Positions 6,884 through 15,016 of a DNA stretch of 22,410 nucleotides are shown piece by piece; position 1 is the first letter of the stretch, and each line of letters opens with the position of its first letter. Both the position numbers and the translations under genes were made by a program. Source of the DNA: DATCIH01 sp036507955 (GTDB lineage: Bacteria; Bacillota; Clostridia; Clostridiales; Clostridiaceae); assembly GCA_036507955.1 (NCBI GenBank), contig DATCIH010000115.1, positions 1 through 22,410 on the forward strand. Direction: 5' to 3'. The notes under the pieces were generated by a model. That model saw only the letters and a program-made list of their open reading frames with translations, ran no database searches and had not been told where the DNA came from.

Positions 6884-7576
6884 TTAAAGAAGTTCAAGCA
6901 TTTTTTTTATGACTATAGAGGAAACTTCTACAGCCTTTTCTTTAAATTTTACATAATCTACATGAGCACCATTATTAGCATTGTCTGAAATAGAACGAAT
7001 AACTACAAATGGAATATGATTTAAATAGCAAGCCTGAGCTATACTTGCTCCTTCCATTTCGCAAGCTAAAGCTGCAAATTCAGTATTAAACCATCTTATT
7101 TTTTCTACACTAGCAACAAACTGATCACCACTTATTATTCTACCTACGTAGGTTTTGATCCCTTCTATGCTAGCACAAGCCTCTTTAGCCTTAAGTACAA
7201 GTTCTACATCTGCTAGGAGCTCATAACGATCTATACCAGGTATTTGGCCTATTTTATCTCCAAAGGCGGAGGTATCCATATCATGTTGAACTAAATCATT
7301 AGCTATTACCACATCGCCAGGATAAATATCCTCTCCTACCCCCCCTGCAATTCCCACATTTATTATATGAGTAACTTTAAAATCATCAATCAAAATCTGA
7401 GAGCATAAGGCAGCATGCACCTTTCCTATTCCACTTCTAACCACCACAACCTTTTTTGATTTTAACTCTCCATAATTAAAGGTCATGCCTGCTTTAGTTA
7501 ACTTTTTTTCTACTATTAAATCTTCTAAAAGAAGTTGTACTTCTTCTTCCATTGCACCAATTATCCCAATTATCAT
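6884..7576 (-). CDS. mtnN: 5'-methylthioadenosine / S-adenosylhomocysteine nucleosidase
   Basis: A 230-residue cytosolic nucleosidase that splits adenine from methylthioadenosine and S-adenosylhomocysteine, feeding methionine salvage and the activated methyl cycle. Family landmarks are the N-terminal IGIIGAMEEEV with the catalytic Glu near residue 12, VGIAGGVGEDIYPGDVVIA, the RIISGDQFVAS loop, CEMEGASIAQ (ribose-binding Met-Glu), and ISDNAN with the catalytic Asp. Start ATG at 7576 with GGAGG upstream. In B. subtilis the position between divIVA and ylyA is held by ileS, so this gene is a difference from that order. A terminator hairpin ends only about 6 nt before its ribosome site, so its transcription depends on read-through or a promoter upstream of that hairpin. 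Confidence 0.95.
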   Translation of the reverse strand: MIIGIIGAMEEEVQLLLEDLIVEKKLTKAGMTFNYGELKSKKVVVVRSGIGKVHAALCSQILIDDFKVTHIINVGIAGGVGEDIYPGDVVIANDLVQHDMDTSAFGDKIGQIPGIDRYELLADVELVLKAKEACASIEGIKTYVGRIISGDQFVASVEKIRWFNTEFAALACEMEGASIAQACYLNHIPFVVIRSISDNANNGAHVDYVKFKEKAVEVSSIVIKKMLELL

Positions 7577-7595
7577 CGTTTTTTTCCTCCATATT

Positions 7596-7624
7596 AAAAA
7601 ATCTCACTAGAAAAGTGAGATTTT
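7596..7624 (-). terminator. Rho-independent terminator after divIVA
   Basis: Perfect 10-bp stem AAAATCTCAC / GTGAGATTTT with a 7-nt loop, ending in T6 on the minus strand. It is 45 nt past the divIVA stop and directly in front of the mtnN ribosome site, so it marks the end of the division gene block and could act as an attenuator for mtnN. Confidence 0.85.
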
Positions 7625-7669
7625 CATTATCGATTAATACTTACTGTAAGGTTATTACTACGAGTATTC

Positions 7670-8275
7670 CTATTTATTAGTAGGTGAAAAACTTTTTATT
7701 TCACCTAAGGAATTGTCCTCAAGATAGTCCTCATCTTTTTCAAGATTATTCTCACTTATGGTTTCAATATCCTTGCCCTTTATATTATCTAATATAGCAT
7801 TAGTGCCTATATCATAATCCTTGGTTAGTTCATGGTCTAAGGAATCGAAGGTTTCAAGCTGAGTCTTCATAAAATTTCTAAACTTAGTTTTAAACTTAAT
7901 GAAATCCTGCCTTGTTTTATTATATTCGTCCTCAACACCTAAAACTTGGTTTTGAGCCTTATCAATTATTCTAGCTGCGGTATCATTTGCATTTCTAATC
8001 ACAAGCTCTGCTTCCTTATGAGAATTTTCTTTAGCTTGATCAGAAGCATTTTGAGCCAGTATCAGTGTGTTTTGTAAAGTAGTTTCTATTCGTAAGTACT
8101 GCTCAAGCTTTTCATTTAATAGTGATATCTTTTCTTTAATAGATGAATTCTCTTTATAGAGGGTTTCATAGTCCTCTGCTATCTTATCCAAAAATTCATC
8201 TACTCCGTCACAATCATAACCTCTAATAACTTTTCTAAATTCTTTTGCGTTAATATCCATTGATGTTATTCTCAA
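7670..8275 (-). CDS. divIVA: DivIVA-domain septum/pole organising protein
   Basis: A 201-residue coiled-coil protein that recognises curved membrane at poles and septa and recruits division or growth factors. The N-terminal membrane-binding DivIVA domain is clear (ITSMDINAKEF, then GYDCDGVDEFLDKIAEDYE, about 2-37). Long coiled-coil segments rich in Leu, Glu, Lys and Gln follow to about residue 150; the tail is acidic and variable. The start is a TTG at 8275 with GGGGTGA upstream; it keeps the family N terminus MRITSMDI, whereas the ATG at residue 6 would cut into the domain. It is the last gene of the yggS-sepF-ylmH-divIVA block, 13 nt after ylmH, and is followed by a strong terminator. Confidence 0.93.
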   Translation of the reverse strand: MRITSMDINAKEFRKVIRGYDCDGVDEFLDKIAEDYETLYKENSSIKEKISLLNEKLEQYLRIETTLQNTLILAQNASDQAKENSHKEAELVIRNANDTAARIIDKAQNQVLGVEDEYNKTRQDFIKFKTKFRNFMKTQLETFDSLDHELTKDYDIGTNAILDNIKGKDIETISENNLEKDEDYLEDNSLGEIKSFSPTNK

Positions 8276-8288
8276 TTAAATCACCCCA

Positions 8289-9056
8289 CTATATGAATTT
8301 TTGTACATTAATTTTATATCTACCCTTTGCTGTTAAGCCAGCTTGACTTAATATTTTAAATTTTCCATAACCTCTTATTGAAAGTATAGAAGGATAGGGC
8401 AAGTTTAAGGCTTTTTCTTTAGCTTCCAGATAATTTAAAAGTACCTTACCTCTACTTATTAGCGCTAGGGAATCATTTCTTGATAAACCACAGAGAGCGC
8501 TAATTATACAATCTAATCTTAAGGAAGAACTTAAAACAAGCATTTCCTCAAATTTAAAGGAAGGAAGAGGCACTTCCGAATCAACTTTTTCCACAGTGCA
8601 GGGTGATTTACCGATTGATATCAAATTACTGAGCACAAATTCCGATATAATGTTAACAACTGGGAAATAACAGCTTTTTTCATCTATAATTAAATCCCCG
8701 AATTTTTCTCTTTTTATCCCAAGCGCCATCAAGGCTCCCAAATAATCTCCATGGGACAATTTATTGAAATCGGATTTAACTGTTACCTTTAGTAGCTCAA
8801 TTGGATATTCATCAATAGTATCACTAGAAAAAGCAATAAGCTTCCTCTCTGCTTCTGGGAAAATACCATTTGTAAAAACCTTGACAGAAAATAGTCCTTG
8901 GAGATCAATAAGTTTGCTCCAAACTATAGGTGGATAAAACTCATTTGTAAATGTATCCCTTCCAATTTTTTCTGCCAAAGTTAGCTTTTCATATAAATTA
9001 TATAGTAAAGTATTATCCTCTATTTGAAAAGCTGAAAGGAACTTAGGCTTGTCCAT
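8289..9056 (-). CDS. ylmH: YlmH-type S4-domain RNA-binding protein
   Basis: A 255-residue protein matching YlmH of Firmicutes: an N-terminal RRM-like region (FYPP and LIAFSSDTIDEYPIELLKVT segments) and a C-terminal S4 RNA-binding domain (about 180-245; SRGKVLLNYL). B. subtilis YlmH is reported to bind ribosomes and assist rescue of stalled nascent chains, besides its link with division genes. Here it overlaps the sepF stop by one base (TAATG), so translation is coupled, and divIVA follows after 13 nt. The start is the coupled ATG. A ylmG (YggT) gene, present between sepF and ylmH in B. subtilis, is absent. Confidence 0.9.
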   Translation of the reverse strand: MDKPKFLSAFQIEDNTLLYNLYEKLTLAEKIGRDTFTNEFYPPIVWSKLIDLQGLFSVKVFTNGIFPEAERKLIAFSSDTIDEYPIELLKVTVKSDFNKLSHGDYLGALMALGIKREKFGDLIIDEKSCYFPVVNIISEFVLSNLISIGKSPCTVEKVDSEVPLPSFKFEEMLVLSSSLRLDCIISALCGLSRNDSLALISRGKVLLNYLEAKEKALNLPYPSILSIRGYGKFKILSQAGLTAKGRYKINVQKFI

Positions 9057-9505
9057 TATTTAGACCAACTAAATAGTCCTTTATTTGATAATTCAGATCT
9101 AAGTTCACTGGAAACCTCAACAGTGGAAGGTGATAATAGGTATACACCATTTTCAATCTCTGAAAGTTCACCATTTAAGGCATAACTAGCTCCGCCCATA
9201 AAATCAAGTAATCTTTGAGCAACCTTTTGTTCCAATGCTGTAGTATTAACAACAATAATCTTCCTATTTTTAAGATTATCACATATACTAGTTACCTCAG
9301 AATAATCCGTTGGCTTTACGATAACAACCTTAGCTGAAAAAGCAGAACTCAAACTTACTACCTTACTTTGTTTCTTATTAAAGGTTGAGTTAGGCTCTGA
9401 TTTTTTTTCTTCTCTATCCTCAGATATTTCCTCTTCTTCATAATCATCTACCTCATCCTCTAAACCTAGAATTTCCATCATTTTATTTAAAACTTTTACT
9501 GCCAT
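9056..9505 (-). CDS. sepF: Cell division protein SepF
   Basis: A 149-residue membrane-anchoring and FtsZ-bundling protein of the Z ring. The N terminus MAVKVLNKMMEILGL (1-15) is the amphipathic membrane-targeting helix, followed by an acidic linker (15-35) and the conserved SepF domain from about residue 58 (VVIVKPTDY, then ICDNLKNRKIIVVNTT and QRLLDFMGGASYAL). The ATG at 9505 is chosen because it begins the amphipathic helix and has AAGGAGGAG upstream; the frame open to 9544 lies within yggS. One base separates it from the yggS stop, and it overlaps ylmH by one base. No ftsA is present in the cluster, so SepF may be the main visible FtsZ membrane tether in this region; that is inference. Confidence 0.95.
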   Translation of the reverse strand: MAVKVLNKMMEILGLEDEVDDYEEEEISEDREEKKSEPNSTFNKKQSKVVSLSSAFSAKVVIVKPTDYSEVTSICDNLKNRKIIVVNTTALEQKVAQRLLDFMGGASYALNGELSEIENGVYLLSPSTVEVSSELRSELSNKGLFSWSK

Positions 9506-9506
9506 T

Positions 9507-10181
9507 TTATACTCCTCCTTGATTATAATAATCTCTTTTTCCAAATATTCCTTGACCTATTCTTATCATATTTGAGCCTTCCTCAAGTGCAAACTTATAA
9601 TCCTGTGACATTCCCATAGATAAATATTTCATTTTTATATTATCATACTTTTTCAAAGCTAAGTCATCAAATATATTTTTCATTTCTTTAAAGTAATGTC
9701 TAGAGCTTATTTCGCTTCCTATGGGGATAATCGCCATTAAACCTTCAATTTTAACAAAAGAACATTTACTTGCTTCTAGTATAAGCTCTTGAAGCTTATC
9801 AATATTAATACCAGTCTTACTTGCTTCCCTACCAATATTTATCTGAATTAGAGTCTCTGCTATTAAACCTTTCTTACTATATTGCTTTTCAATTTCCTTT
9901 AGTAGCTTAATACTATCTAAAGAATGAATCAGTTTCACTCTACCAACAATATATTTTACTTTGTTAGTCTGAAGATGCCCTAATAGATGCCAATTAACCT
10001 TTTCTTCTAGAAGGTCATACTTTTCTACAAGCTCCTGAACCTTATTTTCCCCAAAATCTCGAGTTCCAGCTTGGTAAGCTTCCCTTATTTCTTCTAAGGT
10101 TCTTGTTTTTGATACTGCTATCAATGTGGAATCCGGGGGCATAGCTGCAATTATTATTTTAACACTATCACCAATAGACAA
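9507..10181 (-). CDS. YggS-family PLP-binding protein (YlmE / PLP homeostasis protein)
   Basis: A 224-residue single-domain TIM-barrel protein of the alanine-racemase-N fold. Lys25 in LIAVSKT is the PLP-binding lysine; other marks are DFGENKVQE, NWHLLGHLQTNKVK, LIQINIG, LSMGMSQDY and the C-terminal IRIGQGIFGKRDY. The family keeps free pyridoxal phosphate in balance and has no known catalytic activity of its own. It begins the ylm block (ylmE position) and runs into sepF. The start is a TTG at 10181 with AAGGAG upstream. The 84-nt spacer before it (10182-10265) holds no gene and no clear terminator or promoter. Confidence 0.93.
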   Translation of the reverse strand: MSIGDSVKIIIAAMPPDSTLIAVSKTRTLEEIREAYQAGTRDFGENKVQELVEKYDLLEEKVNWHLLGHLQTNKVKYIVGRVKLIHSLDSIKLLKEIEKQYSKKGLIAETLIQINIGREASKTGINIDKLQELILEASKCSFVKIEGLMAIIPIGSEISSRHYFKEMKNIFDDLALKKYDNIKMKYLSMGMSQDYKFALEEGSNMIRIGQGIFGKRDYYNQGGV

Positions 10182-10265
10182 AATAATCTCCTTCCATCCT
10201 TGTTATAACTATATTCTTCAAATATTTCTATTATCCTTCAAGTTTTATTAAATATTTCATTTAAT

Positions 10266-10982
10266 TTACTTAACTTTTAAATATGTATTGGGTAAATCAC
10301 CAGCATAAGGTGGAATAATAACTTTGTCTGGTACTTCATAGAGAACGCTTATGCCCCTGCCCTCCATATAGGGTATTTCCTTATCAAGCTGATATAAATA
10401 AGATTTAATATTAGTCTGATTTCCAATAGCTTCTATAACAAAAGGTGCCCACAATTTCTGACCATTGATTCTTAGATATTCATGAAAACAGTATACTTCA
10501 CTGCTATCAACAATTCTTTGTCCATTTATTGAAATTGCCTCTGCACCTGCATTTTTTAAATCATTTATAAGAAAATAGATGTCAAAATTATGTACCAATG
10601 CATTTATAGCACCTGGATCGTTAAAGTCTGTTATTTCGGCATCATTCATGGTTATCCTTACACCCGGTCCAGATACGGCAGTAAGCCCTAAAAGAAACTT
10701 ATTTTGGTCTATTTCATTTTCTATTTCTTTTACAACATCTTCCTTGCTTTTATCTACCATCACATAGTTTGTTATCTTTTTCTGTAGAGATGCATATTGA
10801 GTTTTTAAATTGTCTAAATCACTATAAATTATATTTCTTTGATTATAGGAATCTTGATATTGCTTTGCATCAAGATAAACAGTTGCTTTTTTACTATTAT
10901 CAAAACTGATGTTCATAGATATCAATATTCCAATTATTATAGAAGCTACAAAAATAAATATATTAGCTTCGTTATTCCTCAT
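10266..10982 (-). CDS. DUF881-family membrane-anchored protein, copy 2
   Basis: A 238-residue protein with one N-terminal transmembrane helix (about 7-25), a coiled-coil stretch (about 45-90) and the extracytoplasmic DUF881 domain (VSGPGVRITMNDAE, then LVHNFDIYFLINDLKNAGAEAISINGQRI and FVIEAIGN). It is the YlxW/YlxX type gene of the dcw region; function is unknown, though its location implies a link with division. It lies 24 nt after sbp, with AGAGGTGA before the ATG. It is a divergent paralog of the gene at 11358-12065, sharing the GxGV(K)ITMN and DAEAI(S/T)(I/V)NG core. Confidence 0.85.
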   Translation of the reverse strand: MRNNEANIFIFVASIIIGILISMNISFDNSKKATVYLDAKQYQDSYNQRNIIYSDLDNLKTQYASLQKKITNYVMVDKSKEDVVKEIENEIDQNKFLLGLTAVSGPGVRITMNDAEITDFNDPGAINALVHNFDIYFLINDLKNAGAEAISINGQRIVDSSEVYCFHEYLRINGQKLWAPFVIEAIGNQTNIKSYLYQLDKEIPYMEGRGISVLYEVPDKVIIPPYAGDLPNTYLKVK

Positions 10983-11006
10983 TCAATCACCTCTAAGATT
11001 TGACTT

Positions 11007-11345
11007 TTATAGGGATCTTGCTTTTTCAATCAGTAAGCGTCTTATTATAGCAAAGTTATCAAAAATTCTACCACCAAAAACTATAACTGCTGCCAGATAA
11101 ATAGGTACCCCCATTTTATCCCCCAAGTAAGCTAAACCTGCAGCTAGAACCGCATTACCAAAGAAACCTGAAATAAAAATATCCGGTTGAAAATTTTTGG
11201 ATAGTAAAGACCTTACTGCGCCAAATACAGAATCAAGACAAGCTAATATTGCCACAGACATATAGGGCGTAAATTTATCAGGAATATTTACATTCCATAC
11301 TATACCTATTAAGATTCCTAAAACCAGACCTATAAAAGCTATCAT
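11007..11345 (-). CDS. sbp: Small basic family protein Sbp (DUF1290)
   Basis: A 112-residue membrane protein matching the small basic protein family: an N-terminal helix (LVLGILIGIVWNVNIP), then YMSVAILACLDSVFGAVRS, a middle hydrophobic segment, and the C-terminal VIVFGGRIFDNFAIIRRLL. Three membrane segments are likely. Function is not established. It is sandwiched between two DUF881 genes with short gaps (24 and 12 nt), the arrangement known around B. subtilis ylxW-ylxX-sbp. ATG at 11345 with GAGGTGA upstream. Confidence 0.88.
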   Translation of the reverse strand: MIAFIGLVLGILIGIVWNVNIPDKFTPYMSVAILACLDSVFGAVRSLLSKNFQPDIFISGFFGNAVLAAGLAYLGDKMGVPIYLAAVIVFGGRIFDNFAIIRRLLIEKARSL

Positions 11346-11357
11346 TCTTTCACCTCA

Positions 11358-12065
11358 TTATTTACTTACAGCCTTTGCGTACTGCATAGAAATTGACTTA
11401 TTCGCCCTTTGCATTGTTATATTATCCACGCGTGCATAGGTTACAACCGAAAAGGATTTAAAATCATTAAACTCTCCTTGAAAATCCATACCTGTAAGCA
11501 ATTTGTCCTTATTACCTATGGCTAAAACAGTTATCACACTATCCGGAGATACTTTGTCATCTCCCACAAGTATATAATCTGCTGCATTTCTTATACCAGT
11601 TCTATAAGTTACCCTTATACCGTTAACTGTGATAGCTTCTGCGTCACTAAAGTTAAGTTCATTTATAAGATATATAAGCAATCTGTCAGATAACTTATCG
11701 CTGCCCACAGGATTTTTATCAAGGTTAGCCTTTGGAGTTATAGTAATCTTTATTCCTTGCCCCTGAACTTCCACATTTCCAAGTAGCATTCTAGTATCAT
11801 TAAGCTGTTTTAATGTTTCCTGTGAAGTTCCACTTATTTGAGTAGCTTCCGTTTCATACTTGCTTACGCTATCTTGAAGCTCAGTAATCTTTTTGGTCAT
11901 TTCATCTCTTTGTTTTTTTAACTGAGTTATTTCTTCAGTTATGTTAACGTCCGTTGTAGGAGTACTCTGGTATTTCTTAGATAATACTTTGTATTCGTAG
12001 GATAACATAAATCCCAAGATCATTAGTACGATAGCTATCAGTATTTGTGATCGTAACTTACTCAT
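11358..12065 (-). CDS. DUF881-family membrane-anchored protein, copy 1
   Basis: A 235-residue protein with an N-terminal transmembrane helix (about 7-24), a clear coiled coil (about 40-90, EEITQLKKQRDEMTKKITEL) and a DUF881 domain (GQGIKITITPKA, then LLIYLINELNFSDAEAITVNGIRV and ITVLAIGN). The function is unknown; the FtsL/DivIC-like build (short cytosolic tail, one helix, outside coiled coil) fits a divisome accessory, but this is inference. It follows ftsQ by 9 nt and precedes sbp by 12 nt, so the four genes are one unit. AGGAGG lies before the ATG. Confidence 0.85.
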   Translation of the reverse strand: MSKLRSQILIAIVLMILGFMLSYEYKVLSKKYQSTPTTDVNITEEITQLKKQRDEMTKKITELQDSVSKYETEATQISGTSQETLKQLNDTRMLLGNVEVQGQGIKITITPKANLDKNPVGSDKLSDRLLIYLINELNFSDAEAITVNGIRVTYRTGIRNAADYILVGDDKVSPDSVITVLAIGNKDKLLTGMDFQGEFNDFKSFSVVTYARVDNITMQRANKSISMQYAKAVSK

Positions 12066-12074
12066 TTTTTCCTC

Positions 12075-12839
12075 CTATTTATCGATATGGACTGCTACTC
12101 TTTTATCAAATCTAAGATCAATATAACCCTTAGCATCTTTATATTCTGGCATCAATAATATATTGATAGCCTTATTTAATTTTGTTTGCAATGCCTCATA
12201 ATCCCCTAGGTAAATACAAATATCATTACAATTTACCCTTACATCTAAAATATTAGTAATATCTATATTTGTTATAGATATGGAACTTTTATTAGTCTTT
12301 TGAAGGATTCCCAAATTACTCATAATAGCTAATTTCTTATTATCCTTTATAATTTTTGTGCCAAGGGTGGTTTCATCAATTTTGCCTAAATTTACTGGAA
12401 TTAAATCTTTAACTTCACCTTGAGCCTGATTCTCTAGTATATAACCCTTATTATCTATTATATATGATATATTACCATCATTTACATAAAATTCAGGTGT
12501 TCTTTCAGTAATAGTTATCTCCAGAGTAGAAGGTAAATGCCTATTTATATTTACTTCATCAACATAAGGATTGTTTTTTATACCTTTTTTAGCTTCAACT
12601 AAATTCGAATAAAATGTATTTCCCCCCATAGTCAACTTTGATTCCTTAACAATATCCTGAATGCTACTATGCTTGTTCCCATGGACTGTTATTTGGGTTA
12701 TATTGAAATAAGGAAGCTTGAAGCACAGTATAGCTGACAAAGAAATAACAAATATGGTTAGTATAAAAATATTCCTAATAAGTCTCTTCTTTCTTCTTTT
12801 TCTAATCAACTCATTATTAACCTTTTTATTTCTTATCAT
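12075..12839 (-). CDS. ftsQ: Cell division protein FtsQ/DivIB
   Basis: A 254-residue bitopic divisome protein: a basic cytosolic tail (RKRRKKRL, 13-20), one transmembrane helix (about 22-41), then a POTRA domain (ITQITVHGNKHSSIQDIVKES, from about 47) and the FtsQ beta domain with the LPSTLEITITERTPEFYV hallmark. It stabilises the FtsL-DivIC complex at the septum. The start lacks a strong ribosome site (GGATGTGA about 8 nt before the ATG). The 75-nt spacer before it (12840-12914) is extremely AT-rich and holds no gene; in B. subtilis murG and murB would lie there. Confidence 0.92.
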   Translation of the reverse strand: MIRNKKVNNELIRKRRKKRLIRNIFILTIFVISLSAILCFKLPYFNITQITVHGNKHSSIQDIVKESKLTMGGNTFYSNLVEAKKGIKNNPYVDEVNINRHLPSTLEITITERTPEFYVNDGNISYIIDNKGYILENQAQGEVKDLIPVNLGKIDETTLGTKIIKDNKKLAIMSNLGILQKTNKSSISITNIDITNILDVRVNCNDICIYLGDYEALQTKLNKAINILLMPEYKDAKGYIDLRFDKRVAVHIDK

Positions 12840-12914
12840 ATCTTTGTCACATCCAGTACTAATTTTTTGTTAAAAAATTATCATATTAATAATAACATTA
12901 ATCTATGGATATTA

Positions 12915-14042
12915 CTATATAGTTTTCCTTCTATTTCCTCCTTTTTGCCTTGATATATTAAGCAAAATCCCCATGGCTCCTAGATTGAAAAATAAACTTG
13001 ACCCTCCATAGCTAATAAATGGAAGTGGTACTCCAGTTACAGGCATAGCTCCTGATACAACTGCAATATTAATTACTGCCTGAACTGCAATTACTGAGGT
13101 TATTCCTATAGCTAGAAGAGTGCCAAAGGTATCCTTGGCCCCAAGTGCTGTAGTTATCCCTCTCCAAATGAAAATTATAAATAATAATATTATTATAGTA
13201 CATCCAATAAAGCCAAGTTCCTCTCCAATAATAGCCAATATAAAATCAGTATGTGGCTCTGGAATATAGTACATTTTCTGCCTTGAAGCTCCAAGTCCTA
13301 CCCCGCTTATGCCTCCTGAGCCTAAAGCTAGAAGCGATTGCACCAATTGATAGCCTGCACCCTTTCTATCAGCCCAGGGATTTGTAAAGTTCATTAGCCT
13401 CTCTAACCTATAAGGTTCAATAAGAATAAAGGTAACACCGAGTCCTGCCACAACTCCGAATAGCTCTACCATATGGGTCCATTTAATTCCTCCAACAAGT
13501 AGTATAATTAAAGTTACTATCATAATTACTGCAGCAATACTCAGATTCTTTTCAGCCAATATCATTCCAGCAAAGAATCCAGATACCATCAAGTATGGAA
13601 ATACGCCGTAAAAAAAGGTTTTGATTTTGTCTCCTTTGTTTTCAATGCTTTTCGCCATATATAAAATTACAACATATTTGGCTATTTCTGAAGGCTGTAT
13701 GGATGCAAACCCTAAGGGTATCCATCTTTTAGCACCATTTATAGGTGGAAATAAAAACACTATAACTAGTAATGCTACCGTAACAATCATTATAAGCAAA
13801 GTAAATTTTGGTAATATATGATAATCAATCTTTACCATTATAAATAGAAATACAAATCCAATACTTGCCCACATCATTTGCTTTTTAAAATAAAACATAT
13901 CATCATAATTGCATAGCTTGCTAAAGGAGCTTGTATAGCTGCTAGCACTGTATACCATAACCACACCAATTGCTACTAGTAGCATTATTGATGCGATCAG
14001 TAAAAAGTCCATAGAATCCATATTAACTCTGGATTTTCTCAT
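12915..14042 (-). CDS. ftsW: SEDS-family peptidoglycan polymerase, FtsW/SpoVE type
   Basis: A 375-residue polytopic membrane protein (about ten helices) of the SEDS family, the glycosyltransferase that polymerises lipid II together with a class B penicillin-binding protein. Family marks are VVMVYSASSY near the N terminus, NGAKRWIPLGFASIQPSEIAK, NPWADRKGAGYQLVQSLLALGSGG, PEPHTDFILAIIGEELGF and PVTGVPLPFISYGGSSL. Both vegetative FtsW and sporulation SpoVE fit; with SpoVD encoded upstream in the same run, the SpoVE role is possible. The ATG at 14042 is chosen because AGGAGG precedes it; the longer frame to 14093 lies in the mraY end. No murD lies between mraY and this gene, and no murG follows, unlike B. 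subtilis. Confidence 0.92.
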   Translation of the reverse strand: MRKSRVNMDSMDFLLIASIMLLVAIGVVMVYSASSYTSSFSKLCNYDDMFYFKKQMMWASIGFVFLFIMVKIDYHILPKFTLLIMIVTVALLVIVFLFPPINGAKRWIPLGFASIQPSEIAKYVVILYMAKSIENKGDKIKTFFYGVFPYLMVSGFFAGMILAEKNLSIAAVIMIVTLIILLVGGIKWTHMVELFGVVAGLGVTFILIEPYRLERLMNFTNPWADRKGAGYQLVQSLLALGSGGISGVGLGASRQKMYYIPEPHTDFILAIIGEELGFIGCTIIILLFIIFIWRGITTALGAKDTFGTLLAIGITSVIAVQAVINIAVVSGAMPVTGVPLPFISYGGSSLFFNLGAMGILLNISRQKGGNRRKTI

Positions 14043-14053
14043 CCATATTCCTC

Positions 14054-15016
14054 CTAATTGAATACTGCCAAGGATAAAAAGCCCAGGAGGCAAAGAAGCA
14101 CTGTAACGATAGAAAATATTGCTACTACTCTTGTTTCATGCCATCCTAATAATTCAAAATGATGGTGTATAGGGCTCATTCTAAACACCCTTTTACCTGT
14201 AAGCTTAAAAGATATAACCTGTATAATTACTGAAAGAGTTTCAATAAGGTATATACCTCCTATTATTATAACCAATAATGGCAATTTTAATAGCACAGCT
14301 ACACTTGCTACAGCGCCTCCTAAAGCGAGAGACCCCATATCTCCCATAAATATCTTTGCTGGATAAACGTTCACTCTTAAAAATCCTAATAATGCTCCTG
14401 CAAGCACTGAACAAAATAATGCTAGCATATTATGACCTGTAGCATAGGATACTATAGATAAAAAAGTCATTATAAGCAAAGTGACTGAAGTAGATAAACC
14501 ATCAAGTCCATCTGTCAAATTAACAGAATTTGTTACTGCTACATAAAAAAATATTATAAAGGGAATATACCATAAGCCTAAATTAATGCTTTTATGAAGA
14601 AAAGGTATTATAAGATCTGTTCCAACATTTAAATATCCATTAGATGCCCAAGCTAAAAATCCTGAAAGTATAAGGAGTAAGATCATCTTCTCATAAACTC
14701 TTAACCCTAAGTTATCTTTGTGTCTGATTTTTAAAATATCATCTAAAAAGCCTATCAGTCCAAAGCCTAAAAATGCAACGAATACTATTATAGCTTCTCC
14801 ATCTATTTCCCTAAATATAAGAAAGGCTATTAATGTTGCAATAATAAATATAAACCCGCCAAGCGTTGGGGTTCCTTTTTTTATTCTATGGCTAGCTGGA
14901 CCATCTTCTCTTATGTTCTGTCCAAATTTTAGTCTGTGTAGAAAGGGTATAAAAATTGGTGCCAATATTGATGAAATTATGAAGGCAGTTAATATGGAGT
15001 AAATTAGAGATTTCAT
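14054..15016 (-). CDS. mraY: Phospho-N-acetylmuramoyl-pentapeptide transferase
   Basis: A 320-residue polytopic membrane enzyme that joins UDP-MurNAc-pentapeptide to undecaprenyl phosphate, giving lipid I. Conserved blocks are ASHRIKKGTPTLGG (41-54), LIGFLDDILK with Asp92-Asp93, NSVNLTDGLDGLS, VYPAKIFMGDMGSLALGG, and MSPIHHHFELLGW with the His triplet near the C terminus. The start overlaps the murE stop by 4 nt (ATGA), indicating coupled translation. There is no murF between murE and mraY, so the pentapeptide ligase is encoded elsewhere. The ftsW/spoVE start follows 11 nt after the stop. Confidence 0.97.
   Translation of the reverse strand: MKSLIYSILTAFIISSILAPIFIPFLHRLKFGQNIREDGPASHRIKKGTPTLGGFIFIIATLIAFLIFREIDGEAIIVFVAFLGFGLIGFLDDILKIRHKDNLGLRVYEKMILLLILSGFLAWASNGYLNVGTDLIIPFLHKSINLGLWYIPFIIFFYVAVTNSVNLTDGLDGLSTSVTLLIMTFLSIVSYATGHNMLALFCSVLAGALLGFLRVNVYPAKIFMGDMGSLALGGAVASVAVLLKLPLLVIIIGGIYLIETLSVIIQVISFKLTGKRVFRMSPIHHHFELLGWHETRVVAIFSIVTVLLCLLGFLSLAVFN

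Noticed and set aside
12861..12879. Terminator between ftsW and ftsQ (AATTTTTT / AAAAAATT)
   Set aside because: The stem is A-T only with a 3-nt loop in an extremely AT-rich spacer; unlikely to stop transcription.
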